DNA of 64,000 nt. It comes from Cryomorphaceae bacterium (GTDB lineage Bacteria > Bacteroidota > Bacteroidia > Flavobacteriales_D > Crocinitomicaceae). The number at the start of each line of letters is the position of its first letter. The first letter of the stretch is position 1. The notes under the pieces are model-generated. The model ran no database searches, was not told where the DNA came from, and was given only the letters and a program-made list of their open reading frames with translations. The stretch lies in contig JAIXRC010000014.1 of NCBI GenBank assembly GCA_027485415.1, positions 46,806 to 110,805 of the forward strand, read 5' to 3'. Shown in pieces: positions 8,978 to 17,642 of the stretch. The translations under genes and the position numbers were made by a program.

Positions 8978-9798
8978 TCGAAAGATTTCAGGTGACTAGC
9001 GGTAAAATCCCATTCCGGTGTATGCAATGTAGTTCCAAAATCAAGGTCGTACCAAGGGCAACCTGGGTTGGAGGGATTATCGAGGATTTGAATTTCTTGG
9101 GCTGGCATATAACTTTGGGCTAGCATGAATTTTACCTTACCATTTTTATCTACACATTTATCTACAATAATAATGGCGTGGCCATAGGAATGTCCAGGTG
9201 GTGGTCCTGTAATAAATACATCGCCTATCGTCATCTTTTCAAGGGGTTTACTCTTTAACTGTTGATTTAAGGAAGTGGTGTTACAGGTATTAAAAACGGT
9301 TTCTAAATACGTCCAAAGATTCGTTTTATCCGGTGTTTTCCCTGTCAACCACGTGGTGTAAGAGATGGTTTTACCGCTTGCTTGTCGAAAGGTTATTTCG
9401 TTGAATTTTGTTTGACTAAAAAGGTATTCAGCTCGAAGTCGCATGACGGCATCCGCACATTGGTGTAAATCTTTGGTGCCAATCGGTAAATTAACGACAG
9501 CAAGGTAGGTTTGATGGTTTGCTTTAGCCGCTCCAGAAAACGTCAATACGTCGCTACCATCAGGTTTCAATGGCAGATTCCTTAAATAGTTGCCCCATGA
9601 TTTAGGATTCATTGGTGCCGAGCTAAAGCCGTCTGGCAATCGGAAGCGAGTAGCAATAAGGTTTCCTTCAGGATTAATCCAACCATCTTTTATATCCGTT
9701 ACGCTGTAGGGACGATGGTTTGCCACATCCGACGTTTTTTGGCCCTGACAAGACGAAAGACACAACGTGGACGCGAGAAATATCACCCAAGTTTTCAA
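8974..9798 (-). CDS. DUF4846-like lipoprotein
   Basis: Lipobox LCLSSC; YLAVVNLPIGTKDLHQCADAVMRLRAEYL, GDVFITGPPPGHSYGHAIIIVD. Confidence 0.8.
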   Translation of the reverse strand: MKTWVIFLASTLCLSSCQGQKTSDVANHRPYSVTDIKDGWINPEGNLIATRFRLPDGFSSAPMNPKSWGNYLRNLPLKPDGSDVLTFSGAAKANHQTYLAVVNLPIGTKDLHQCADAVMRLRAEYLFSQTKFNEITFRQASGKTISYTTWLTGKTPDKTNLWTYLETVFNTCNTTSLNQQLKSKPLEKMTIGDVFITGPPPGHSYGHAIIIVDKCVDKNGKVKFMLAQSYMPAQEIQILDNPSNPGCPWYDLDFGTTLHTPEWDFTASHLKSFE

Positions 9799-9799
9799 T

Positions 9800-10087
9800 T
9801 TATCGTTTAGTTAGACACGTTAGTTGAATGGTTTCACCTACCATGCAAATGGACCCCGCAGGAGAGGACTGGTAGGTGAAGTAAATTTTCTGATTGTTTT
9901 TCTTGAGGGTGGAGTCGAAGTCGTTGAGATTTAAGGGTTCAAAAGTTTTACCGTTGGCCTCAATCACCCAGCCACATCCATCGAGACCGCTGAGGTTTTT
10001 AATGCGACCTTGAAGTGCGTTTTGGCATGAGGTGCTTTTTGAACAACCGACTAATAGCACTAACGAAAAAACAAAAAACCATTTCAT
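9800..10087 (-). CDS. small hypothetical lipoprotein
   Basis: MKWFFVFSLVLLVGCSKS lipobox; one-base gap to the next gene. Confidence 0.7.
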   Translation of the reverse strand: MKWFFVFSLVLLVGCSKSTSCQNALQGRIKNLSGLDGCGWVIEANGKTFEPLNLNDFDSTLKKNNQKIYFTYQSSPAGSICMVGETIQLTCLTKR

Positions 10088-10180
10088 AGTTTAAAGGTAA
10101 TGAAAAATGATTGAAGGAATTAATGATTCAAGGACAAAAGGATTAAGGATTTTAGGATTTATGGCCTTTGAATTCTTAAC

Positions 10181-10219
10181 CGCACCCTGAGTAGTCCGAA
10201 GGAGGTATCGAAGGGTGCG
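10181..10219. repeat. intergenic inverted repeat CGCACCCT...AGGGTGCG
   Basis: Perfect 8-bp arms around CTGAGTAGTCCGAAGGAGGTATCG-type sequence. Confidence 0.7.
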
Positions 10220-10305
10220 TATGAGAAAATAACTTAACTTAACAGAAGAACAGTTATTCCTAGAGATGGCCTCTTTATATTCTCGACCGATGTCACCCCT
10301 CTCAA

Positions 10306-10385
10306 TCTCCCCACAGTGCCTTCGCTGTGTGCCTTCGCTGAAGCTTCGGCGCAAGCGAAAGCTTCGGCGCTAGCGAAAGGGGAGA
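10306..10385. repeat. intergenic palindromic block with two direct 18-nt units
   Basis: Outer arms TCTCCCC/GGGGAGA; units GCTTCGGCGCAAGCGAAA and GCTTCGGCGCTAGCGAAA at 10343-10378. Confidence 0.7.
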
Positions 10386-10421
10386 AGATGAAATGCTTAA
10401 CATCCTAACGTCCAAAAAAAA

Positions 10422-10520
10422 GAGGGTAAGCTACTTTTATCGCACCGCTACAACCTCATACCTTTGCTACGTTCCCGTCCTGGAGGATTCAGAGGGAGCT
10501 GGTCGTAAAAGACTTACCCC
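10422..10520 (-). ncRNA. ffs: small bacterial signal recognition particle (4.5S-type) RNA
   Basis: Minus strand CAGG-ACG-GGAA-CGT-AGCA-AAGG is the SRP helix 8 apical motif; closing stem GGGTAAG/CTTACCC and CTTTTA/TAAAAG; T-run follows at 10414-10421; TATCTTTG lies upstream. Confidence 0.88.
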
Positions 10521-10525
10521 GGCTG

Positions 10526-10533
10526 CAAAGATA
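10526..10533 (-). promoter_or_regulatory. -7 element TATCTTTG of the SRP RNA
   Basis: Exact match to TAnnTTTG, 5 nt upstream of the predicted RNA 5' end. Confidence 0.7.
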
Positions 10534-10564
10534 GTCAGATTTTCTAAATAGAAAAGTTGATTTA

Positions 10565-11377
10565 TTACTTGATAAATTCACTAGTTCGTTTACAAACCTC
10601 CAGAAGGTCTTGCGGTAGTTCATCTTTGGTCCACGGGTGACTAGCCCCGAACACGTGATCTGCTCCAGGTATTACCGAAGGCTTCGTTTGGCTCCAAGTC
10701 GCTAAGGCTTCTCCTTCCGCAAGTTCCACCGATCGGTCTTGGTCACCATGAATCACGAGCATCGGTGTGCTCATCGATTTTACGGCCGCTTCGAGGTTGA
10801 GCTTGGATGCATTTTTTTGAAAATCTTCATACAGACTAAATTTCTGCGGAAGATTCTGCCGAGTTCGACCGTTGAGTACCGTGCGGTGCCCCTGGTTTTT
10901 CCATTCATTTAGCTCCTGACCTTCGGGTAATCGCTTTGCTATATCGCAAATGGAGGCCCAAAGTACGATTTTATCGACGCGCTGGTCCTTCGAGTTCAGG
11001 ATTACCGCTGCGCCACCTCTTGAATGACCGATGAGGTAAAGCCTCTTTGCGTGTATTTTCGTGGCAAGGTGCTTTCGGAATAAGCTCAGGTCTTCCACTT
11101 CTTTGGAGTACGTGTTGTTCGAAAAGGCTTCCAGGTCCGGAAAATCCAAAGGGTTTTCCACGGTTCCACCATTGTGGCTGAGGTTGAGTTTTGCAAATGC
11201 AAAGCCCTGTTCTGCAAAATAGGTTGCTACTAAGTTCCAAGCACCCCAATCTTTAAACCCCATGAATCCATGGACAAATAGGATCAAATCCCCTTGCCAA
11301 TCTTCAGGTAGGAAGAGGTCATACAAGCTCTCGCGACCATCAGCACCTTGATAAATTCCGTTGGTAATTCGCTGCAT
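10565..11377 (-). CDS. alpha/beta hydrolase (dienelactone-hydrolase/esterase-like)
   Basis: LFVHGFMGFKDWG; nucleophile elbow LIGHSRGGAA; IHGDQDRSV; ADHVF. Confidence 0.88.
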   Translation of the reverse strand: MQRITNGIYQGADGRESLYDLFLPEDWQGDLILFVHGFMGFKDWGAWNLVATYFAEQGFAFAKLNLSHNGGTVENPLDFPDLEAFSNNTYSKEVEDLSLFRKHLATKIHAKRLYLIGHSRGGAAVILNSKDQRVDKIVLWASICDIAKRLPEGQELNEWKNQGHRTVLNGRTRQNLPQKFSLYEDFQKNASKLNLEAAVKSMSTPMLVIHGDQDRSVELAEGEALATWSQTKPSVIPGADHVFGASHPWTKDELPQDLLEVCKRTSEFIK

Positions 11378-11381
11378 GGCA

Positions 11382-12050
11382 TTAGTGCACCTTAAAACTC
11401 ACGTACTTGATCACGTGACCTTTTGCATGGAACAAGGTTTCATAATGCGTTTTGATCCGAAAGATGGTGTTTTCAACGGAGTCTTCGGCACCGTTTAGCG
11501 TAGCGTACAGGTCCGGGCGGTAATCGATGATGGTATAACCGTGCAGCTCGATTTCTTCCATTGTGAAATCAAATAGCAGGTCGTTGTCAGTTTTCACGTG
11601 AATCGTTCCTCCAGGTTTCAAAAACGAACGATAGCGGTTGATGAAAAGTGACGAGCTCAACCTTTTTTTGGGTTTTTGGGGTTGTGGATCGGAAAAGGTG
11701 AGCCAGATTTCATCCACTTCGTCGGGACCGAACAAGGATTCGACAAAATCGATGCGGGTTCTCAAAAAACCCACGTTGTTGAGGTTTTCTTTGAGCGCTT
11801 GTCGCGCACCTATGAACATGCGGTTGCCTTTGATGTCCAAACCGAGGAAGTTTTTCTCCGGAAACAAGCGTGACATACCCACGGAGTATTCTCCCTTACC
11901 GCATCCCAATTCCAACACGATGGGATGATCGTTCTTGAAAAAATCACGGTGCCAATGACCCTTCATAGGAAAGGATGCTTGGTAGTGGTGTTCCAGTACG
12001 TTCGAAAAGGTTTTGATGGCAGCAAAACGCGCCAATTTATCTTTAGCCAT
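11382..12050 (-). CDS. trmB: tRNA (guanine-N7-)-methyltransferase
   Basis: PIVLELGCGKGEYSVGM, IWLTFSDPQPQKPKKRLSS; start placed at ATG 12050 (MAKDKLARF) rather than 12104. Confidence 0.92.
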   Translation of the reverse strand: MAKDKLARFAAIKTFSNVLEHHYQASFPMKGHWHRDFFKNDHPIVLELGCGKGEYSVGMSRLFPEKNFLGLDIKGNRMFIGARQALKENLNNVGFLRTRIDFVESLFGPDEVDEIWLTFSDPQPQKPKKRLSSSLFINRYRSFLKPGGTIHVKTDNDLLFDFTMEEIELHGYTIIDYRPDLYATLNGAEDSVENTIFRIKTHYETLFHAKGHVIKYVSFKVH

Positions 12051-12105
12051 TGCAGGTGCGAAGGTACACATTTCAAGCTTTTTTTTGTCAATGAAAGAAT
12101 GCAAT

Positions 12106-12113
12106 TAATTTTG
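12106..12113 (+). promoter_or_regulatory. -7 element TAATTTTG, 7 nt before ATG 12121
   Basis: Match to TAnnTTTG. Confidence 0.5.
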
Positions 12114-12120
12114 CAAGGTC

Positions 12121-12687
12121 ATGCATTACATCGAACCGTTTTTCCGTTGGAGGGGTGAGTACATTGCCTCGGAGGACCCCAAATCCCCTTTCTATGAGCG
12201 GGAGTATAGCGAGTTTGAATTTGAGCACCGGATTTATAATTTCCTAATCCACCCGCAATGGGACGAATTTGGTTCCACTACCTTGTATCTTAAAATCTTA
12301 TTTGTGGATTACGATGCAGGGAGCTGTATCCTGGAACTTATCGGCGAATGGAACGATGCCATTGAAAATGATATCATGACCCTCAAGTCGAACGTTATTA
12401 ACCCTTTGGTGGAGGAGGGTATTACGCAATTCGTACTCATTTTGGAGAACGTCTTGAATTTTCATTTTTCCGACGATTGCTATTACGAGGAGTGGTTCGA
12501 CGATATTGAACATGGTTGGATTGCAGCCGTAAATGTGCATCCTCATGTAGCCAAGGAAATGCAGCGTATTCACGTGGATTCTTATATAGCCATGGGGGGA
12601 GAGCTGGACGACCTTGAGTGGCGCACATTCAAACCTCATCATTTACTGCAAAAAGTAGAGAATTTAGTGACGCATCGCCTCAATTAG
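12121..12687 (+). CDS. conserved hypothetical protein
   Basis: 188-aa ORF, intact, promoter-adjacent; no family recognised. Confidence 0.75.
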   Translation: MHYIEPFFRWRGEYIASEDPKSPFYEREYSEFEFEHRIYNFLIHPQWDEFGSTTLYLKILFVDYDAGSCILELIGEWNDAIENDIMTLKSNVINPLVEEGITQFVLILENVLNFHFSDDCYYEEWFDDIEHGWIAAVNVHPHVAKEMQRIHVDSYIAMGGELDDLEWRTFKPHHLLQKVENLVTHRLN

Positions 12688-12722
12688 CGTAACCTTGATG
12701 GGATATAAGCGTAAGGAGGTGC

Positions 12723-13196
12723 ATGTCAAAAAACCAATTTCAATTCTCATACGAATTACTCCCTCACTGGAATCACCTTTCGGAATCAGATCAAACCTTA
12801 GTTCATCAAGCTCTGGAGGCTATGGAAAAAGCCTATGCCCCCTACAGCAAGTTTAAAGTAGGGGCCTCAGTTTTATTAGCTACGGGTCAAGTCATTTGCG
12901 GTTCTAATCAAGAAAATATTGCGTTCCCGTCGGGTTTGTGCGCTGAACGGGTGGCTTTGAATTACGTTGGCGCCAATTTTCCGGGGTTGGTTATTGATAC
13001 CTTGTGCATAGTAGCAAAAGGGGAACTCATGCCCAACGAGCAGTTGCTTTCACCTTGTGGAGGTTGCAGACAGGTTATGTTGGAGTCTGAAAACCGTCAA
13101 GATACTCCGATACGCGTTATTTTAGTTAACCAAGACCAACGAACCATGATCGTGCATCGAGTGAAGGATTTACTGCCGTTTGGTTTCGGAAAATAA
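12723..13196 (+). CDS. cdd: cytidine deaminase
   Basis: AYAPYSKFKVGASVL, CAERVAL, SPCGGCRQVM. Confidence 0.95.
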   Translation: MSKNQFQFSYELLPHWNHLSESDQTLVHQALEAMEKAYAPYSKFKVGASVLLATGQVICGSNQENIAFPSGLCAERVALNYVGANFPGLVIDTLCIVAKGELMPNEQLLSPCGGCRQVMLESENRQDTPIRVILVNQDQRTMIVHRVKDLLPFGFGK

Positions 13197-13282
13197 TTCC
13201 TTTTCTTACCATAATTACTTATTAACATGGGGCGTTTTTCCACAAAACATGCTGTATTTTTGTGGGATAAATTATTAGCACC

Positions 13283-13876
13283 ATGAACAGTTGGTTTACC
13301 GTTAGAGTAAAATACACGAAGCAGTTGGAAAATGGCACCCTCAAAAGGGTTACAGAACCTTATTTACTGGCCGCAATGACCTTTACCGATGCTGAAGCTC
13401 GGATTTATGAAGAACTTGGATCCTACATACGTGGCGAATTCATGGTGGTCGGAATTGCTCGAACGGATTTGTCCGATATTTTTCAATACGAGGATTCTGC
13501 CACGTGGTTTAAATGTAAAATCACCTATGGAATCGAGGAGGAGGATGGCGACAAGAAGAAAAAAGTCGCTCAAAATTTTCTCGTTTCGGCCCCGGATGTT
13601 AAAGAAGCTTACAGCCGCATGGAGGAAAGCCTTGCAGGTTTGATGATCGATTACCAAGTACTCTCAATTGTTTCTTCTCCCATCCTTGAAATTTTTCCTT
13701 ACCGAGATGAAGAAGTGCAATCCCCTGGGAAAAAAGTTCTAGTAAATGAAGAACCAGAACCCAGTTCTAAGGGAGTAGTGTTCAGTGCTTCAGGGTCAGA
13801 CTTGGATGAATTGGAGGAAGAGGATGCTGCATCGGACAGCTCCTTGGAAGATCACTTTGACGAAGATCATGAGTAA
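13283..13876 (+). CDS. DUF4494 domain-containing protein
   Basis: MNSWFTVRVKYTKQLENGTLKRVTEPYLLAAMTFTDAEARIYEEL; acidic C-terminal tail. Confidence 0.85.
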   Translation: MNSWFTVRVKYTKQLENGTLKRVTEPYLLAAMTFTDAEARIYEELGSYIRGEFMVVGIARTDLSDIFQYEDSATWFKCKITYGIEEEDGDKKKKVAQNFLVSAPDVKEAYSRMEESLAGLMIDYQVLSIVSSPILEIFPYRDEEVQSPGKKVLVNEEPEPSSKGVVFSASGSDLDELEEEDAASDSSLEDHFDEDHE

Positions 13877-14510
13877 TCCCATTGAAGACTTACGTAACGA
13901 CCACAGCGATTTTACAAGAAACACGAAGGCTTTAACCTTTGATAATCCATGGGATGGTTTCCATGCGTGGTTCAACGAAGCCGTGCATCAGGGGGAGCTT
14001 GAGGCTAACGCGATGGTTATTGCTACCGTTAATTCGGAGGGAATGCCCAGCGCTCGAGTTGTTTATTTGAAAGAAATTTTCGAAGAATCGTTTGTTTTCT
14101 ATACTAATTACCTTTCGGAAAAAGGACGGGATTTGAGCTTGAATCCCAAGGCAAGCTTGTTGTTTTTTTGGCCAGGATTGGAACGACAAATTCGCATTCA
14201 AGGAATAGTGCATAATATCGATGAGGTCATCAGCGATGCTTATTTTGCTTCACGACCTAGGGAAAGTCAACTCGGTGCTTGGGCCTCGTTTCAATCGGAA
14301 CACTTAAATTCCATGGAGGAAATAACAGCAAGGTTTCAGGAGTTTTCGGCAAAGTACCCGAACGAAGTTCCCCGTCCAGCGCATTGGGGAGGCATGGCTT
14401 TGGTTCCAAGCAAGTTTGAATTTTGGCAAGGAAAACCTTCTCGCTTGCACGAACGTTTGGTGTTCGAAGGGAGTTCCAATACATGGGATAAATTTCGTTT
14501 GAATCCGTAA
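13869..14510 (+). CDS. pdxH: pyridoxamine 5'-phosphate oxidase
   Basis: MSNPIEDLRNDHSDF; SARVVYLKE, FASRPRESQLGAWAS, WGG...PSKFEFWQGKPSRLHERL; start corrected from 13785. Confidence 0.94.
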   Translation: MSNPIEDLRNDHSDFTRNTKALTFDNPWDGFHAWFNEAVHQGELEANAMVIATVNSEGMPSARVVYLKEIFEESFVFYTNYLSEKGRDLSLNPKASLLFFWPGLERQIRIQGIVHNIDEVISDAYFASRPRESQLGAWASFQSEHLNSMEEITARFQEFSAKYPNEVPRPAHWGGMALVPSKFEFWQGKPSRLHERLVFEGSSNTWDKFRLNP

Positions 14511-14514
14511 TGAT

Positions 14515-15750
14515 ATGAAGGAACAACCAACGGAAATCATCGTTTTGCCCTCGGGAATCCGATTGGTCTACTTGAAGTCGAACAGTCCCGTGGGCCACTT
14601 GGCTTTTTATTTCAAAGGAGGGAGCAGGAGTGAACCCATGGAGAAAATGGGTTTAGCGCATTATCTCGAACACTGTATTTTCAAAGGAACCAAGCAACAC
14701 GGTCCTATGTGGATTTTATCCCGACTTGATGAGGTAGGAGGGGAGTTGAATGCCTTTACCGCCAAGGAAGAAATCTGTGTACATGCCACTTTCTTGAACA
14801 AATATACCAAGCGAACCTTTGAATTAATGTCGGATTTGGTGATGAATTCCACCTTTCCACTGGAGGAAATTGAAAAGGAAAAAGAGGTGATCATCGATGA
14901 AATTAATTCCTACAAAGACAGTCCTGTCGACCGTTTAATGGATGAATTTGACGCTTTGTTATTTCCGGGAAGTACCCTTGGAAATCCAATTTTAGGAACA
15001 AAGAAGTCTGTCAAAGGATTGCAGCAAGACGATTTGTTGCAGTTTATTCAGTCCAACTTCACCGCGGATAATTTAGTGATTTCCTATGTAGGAAAAGAAT
15101 CCCAACAACGGTTAGTGAACCTGATCCATGAATGTTTGCCGGAATTACCATTAAAGGCCCAAAATTTACAGTTCGAAGTTCCCGAAAAAGCCCAAGTGTT
15201 TCGCCTTCGTAAAAAGGAATCGAACCATCAATCCCATGCCATTCTCGGGGCTTATGCCCCTTCTTTTCGCGACGATGACCGTTTAATGATGAACCTCCTA
15301 ATCAATTACCTTGGAGGTCCAGCGATGAATGCTCGATTGAATGTCGTAATTCGTGAAAAGTACGGTTTGGCTTACCATGTAGAGGCGAATTACACGGCGT
15401 TGGAGGATTCCGGTTATTGGGGGATACTGCTTTCGGCAGAGCAAAAAAACATTGACAAATCCATGGAGTTGGCCAAAAAAGAACTGAGCAAGCTCAATAT
15501 CCAAGGCCTTTCCAAAGCCCAATTGCAAAAACTTAAGGTGCAGTTTTTAGGTCAGCTGTCCATTGCATCAGAAAGCAACAATGCACGGTGTATGGCGAAT
15601 GGAAAAACCTTGTTGGTCTATGATCGAATCGATGCTCTTTCGGAAACCTTTCGTAAAATCCAAGCCGTAAAATTGGAAGAAATTAATGCCGTAGCGACCA
15701 AGTACTTTTCTCCCGAAAACGTTTGTGAATTGGTGTACGATAAAAAGTAA
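14515..15750 (+). CDS. M16 family (processing-type) zinc metallopeptidase
   Basis: HYLEHCIFKGTK zinc motif (HxxEH); Y-rich C-terminal half typical of M16. Confidence 0.92.
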   Translation: MKEQPTEIIVLPSGIRLVYLKSNSPVGHLAFYFKGGSRSEPMEKMGLAHYLEHCIFKGTKQHGPMWILSRLDEVGGELNAFTAKEEICVHATFLNKYTKRTFELMSDLVMNSTFPLEEIEKEKEVIIDEINSYKDSPVDRLMDEFDALLFPGSTLGNPILGTKKSVKGLQQDDLLQFIQSNFTADNLVISYVGKESQQRLVNLIHECLPELPLKAQNLQFEVPEKAQVFRLRKKESNHQSHAILGAYAPSFRDDDRLMMNLLINYLGGPAMNARLNVVIREKYGLAYHVEANYTALEDSGYWGILLSAEQKNIDKSMELAKKELSKLNIQGLSKAQLQKLKVQFLGQLSIASESNNARCMANGKTLLVYDRIDALSETFRKIQAVKLEEINAVATKYFSPENVCELVYDKK

Positions 15751-15755
15751 ATCAC

Positions 15756-16418
15756 TTACCTGCGGTCACCAAAAATTTTACTGCCTACCCGAATAAAGGT
15801 GCTGCCTTCTTCGACGGCAATAGGATAGTCATCGCTCATGCCCATGGAAATTTCTTGGAAGCTTTCAACGGAGGAAAAATGATGTTGTTTTAAGGTTTTG
15901 AAGGTCGAGGCCAAGGCCTTAAATTCTTGGCGAATTTGTGTTGTGTTGTCGGTAAACGTCGCCATACCCATGACTCCGCAAAGTTGTATGTTATTTAGGG
16001 AGTCGAGGACCTTAGGTGTAAGGAATACGTTCGCTTCCTCCATCAAAAAACCAAATTTACTTTCCTCTTGTGCGATATGAAATTGCAGTAAACACGGTAT
16101 TTTTCGTCCGATTTTTTGTCCCTGTTTATCGATTTCTTGGAGCAGTTTTATGCTATCAACTCCATGAATTAAATGCACAAATGGGGCAATGTATTTAACC
16201 TTGTTACTCTGAAGGTGACCGATCATATGCCATCGGATATCCTTGGGAAGCGCTTCGTATTTCGCTACCAATTCTTGTACTTTGTTTTCGCCAAAATCCC
16301 GTTGTCCAGCTTCATAGGCCTCCATGATTTTGTCCATGCCCTGCGTTTTGGATACGGCGATGAGCTTGGTCATTACGGGAAGCGAGGCGTTGATTTGATG
16401 AATCGTTTCGCTAATCAT
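15756..16418 (-). CDS. YggS-family pyridoxal phosphate-binding protein
   Basis: LIAVSKTQ, RDFGENKVQEL, WHMIGHLQSNK, SMGMSDDYPIAVEEGSTFIRVGSKIFG. Confidence 0.95.
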   Translation of the reverse strand: MISETIHQINASLPVMTKLIAVSKTQGMDKIMEAYEAGQRDFGENKVQELVAKYEALPKDIRWHMIGHLQSNKVKYIAPFVHLIHGVDSIKLLQEIDKQGQKIGRKIPCLLQFHIAQEESKFGFLMEEANVFLTPKVLDSLNNIQLCGVMGMATFTDNTTQIRQEFKALASTFKTLKQHHFSSVESFQEISMGMSDDYPIAVEEGSTFIRVGSKIFGDRR

Positions 16419-17640
16419 TGAGGTTCATTATGGTAAGTCCGCTGCGTAATTTGGGTTCTACCCACGTGGATTTTGGAGGCATGTACATGCCATGATCGGC
16501 TACTTTTTTGACCTCGTCCATCGTGAGAGGGTACAGGAAGAAAGCCACCGAAAATGTTCCATCGTTAACTTGGTTTAACACCTCATTGAAGGGCGTGTTG
16601 CCGGGAACAAAGGAGATGTCTTGAGAGGTCTTAAGGTCTTTGATCTTTAAAATGGGTTGTAAAATCCATTGAGTAAGAAGTTCCGCATCCAGGCTTAATG
16701 TTGGGTGATCTTTTTGTATCAAGGAATCATAGAAGATGAGGCTATAACATGTTTTGTTCAGGTAAATCGTGATTTCGTGCTTTCTTTGAGGCTTTCGTGG
16801 TGTACGAAGTTCTTCTAGGGTTCCCCATTTTTCAAGCTGCTTTAAAAAGACCTCACTCGATTGACCGTTAAGATGCCGAACAAGCCGCTGAAATTCAAGA
16901 ATTTTTAAGTCTTCTTCCTGCACATAATAGCTCAAGAACTTTCGTCCTTTCTCCTTCGCTCCTTTAGATTTTTCTTGTAGATAATACGCTACGGAAGAGG
17001 CGCTCCGGTGGTGACCATCTGCAATATAGGTGGCAGGAATTTGTAGGAAGCATTGAATGAGTGCCTCGGTTTTTGCTTGGTCGATGATCCAAAGCTCATG
17101 TTTGTTTAGATCGGTAGTAGAAAATTCATATTCAGGACGATCCACCAATACCGCAGCAATCAGTGCATTGATGCGTTCATTGCCTTGGTATGACATTAAT
17201 ACCGGTTCGGCGTTTAATCCTACGACTTCGAGGTATTCGGTAAAAACCGCTTCACGTGCAGTGAGCGTAGCTTCGTGTTTTTTGATAACATCGTTCAGGT
17301 AGTCTTCGGCATCTGCTCCGCCAATGATTCCCGTGTAACTACGGTCGCTGCTCGTTTGCCGGTAAAGGTATAAATGGGGTTCTGCGTCTTGAATTAAAAT
17401 GCCTTTTTCTTGAAATGATTCATATCCTTTTTTAACCAGCGCAAAGCGCTCGGGTGAATTTGCCTTGGATTTTAATGCTTTATTAAACTCGGGATTGATA
17501 ATGTGTAAGAGCGTGAAGGGATTGTCCTCAATTTTCGCTTTTAACACATTGCTTTTGTAGGAGTAATAAGGTCTTGTTGCCACTAAATGCACCTTGTCCC
17601 TTACCGGACGAATAGCTCGGAATGGGTGGAGAATTGCCAT
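16411..17640 (-). CDS. DUF1015 domain-containing protein
   Basis: HPFRAIRPVRDKVHLVATRPYYSY; YIADGHHRSASSVAYY. Confidence 0.9.
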   Translation of the reverse strand: MAILHPFRAIRPVRDKVHLVATRPYYSYKSNVLKAKIEDNPFTLLHIINPEFNKALKSKANSPERFALVKKGYESFQEKGILIQDAEPHLYLYRQTSSDRSYTGIIGGADAEDYLNDVIKKHEATLTAREAVFTEYLEVVGLNAEPVLMSYQGNERINALIAAVLVDRPEYEFSTTDLNKHELWIIDQAKTEALIQCFLQIPATYIADGHHRSASSVAYYLQEKSKGAKEKGRKFLSYYVQEEDLKILEFQRLVRHLNGQSSEVFLKQLEKWGTLEELRTPRKPQRKHEITIYLNKTCYSLIFYDSLIQKDHPTLSLDAELLTQWILQPILKIKDLKTSQDISFVPGNTPFNEVLNQVNDGTFSVAFFLYPLTMDEVKKVADHGMYMPPKSTWVEPKLRSGLTIMNLND

Positions 17641-17642
17641 GG

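Noticed and set aside
10091-10354. ORF 10091-10354 (minus, 87 aa)
   Set aside because: Translation runs through intergenic hairpins and the repeat block; composition is not protein-like.
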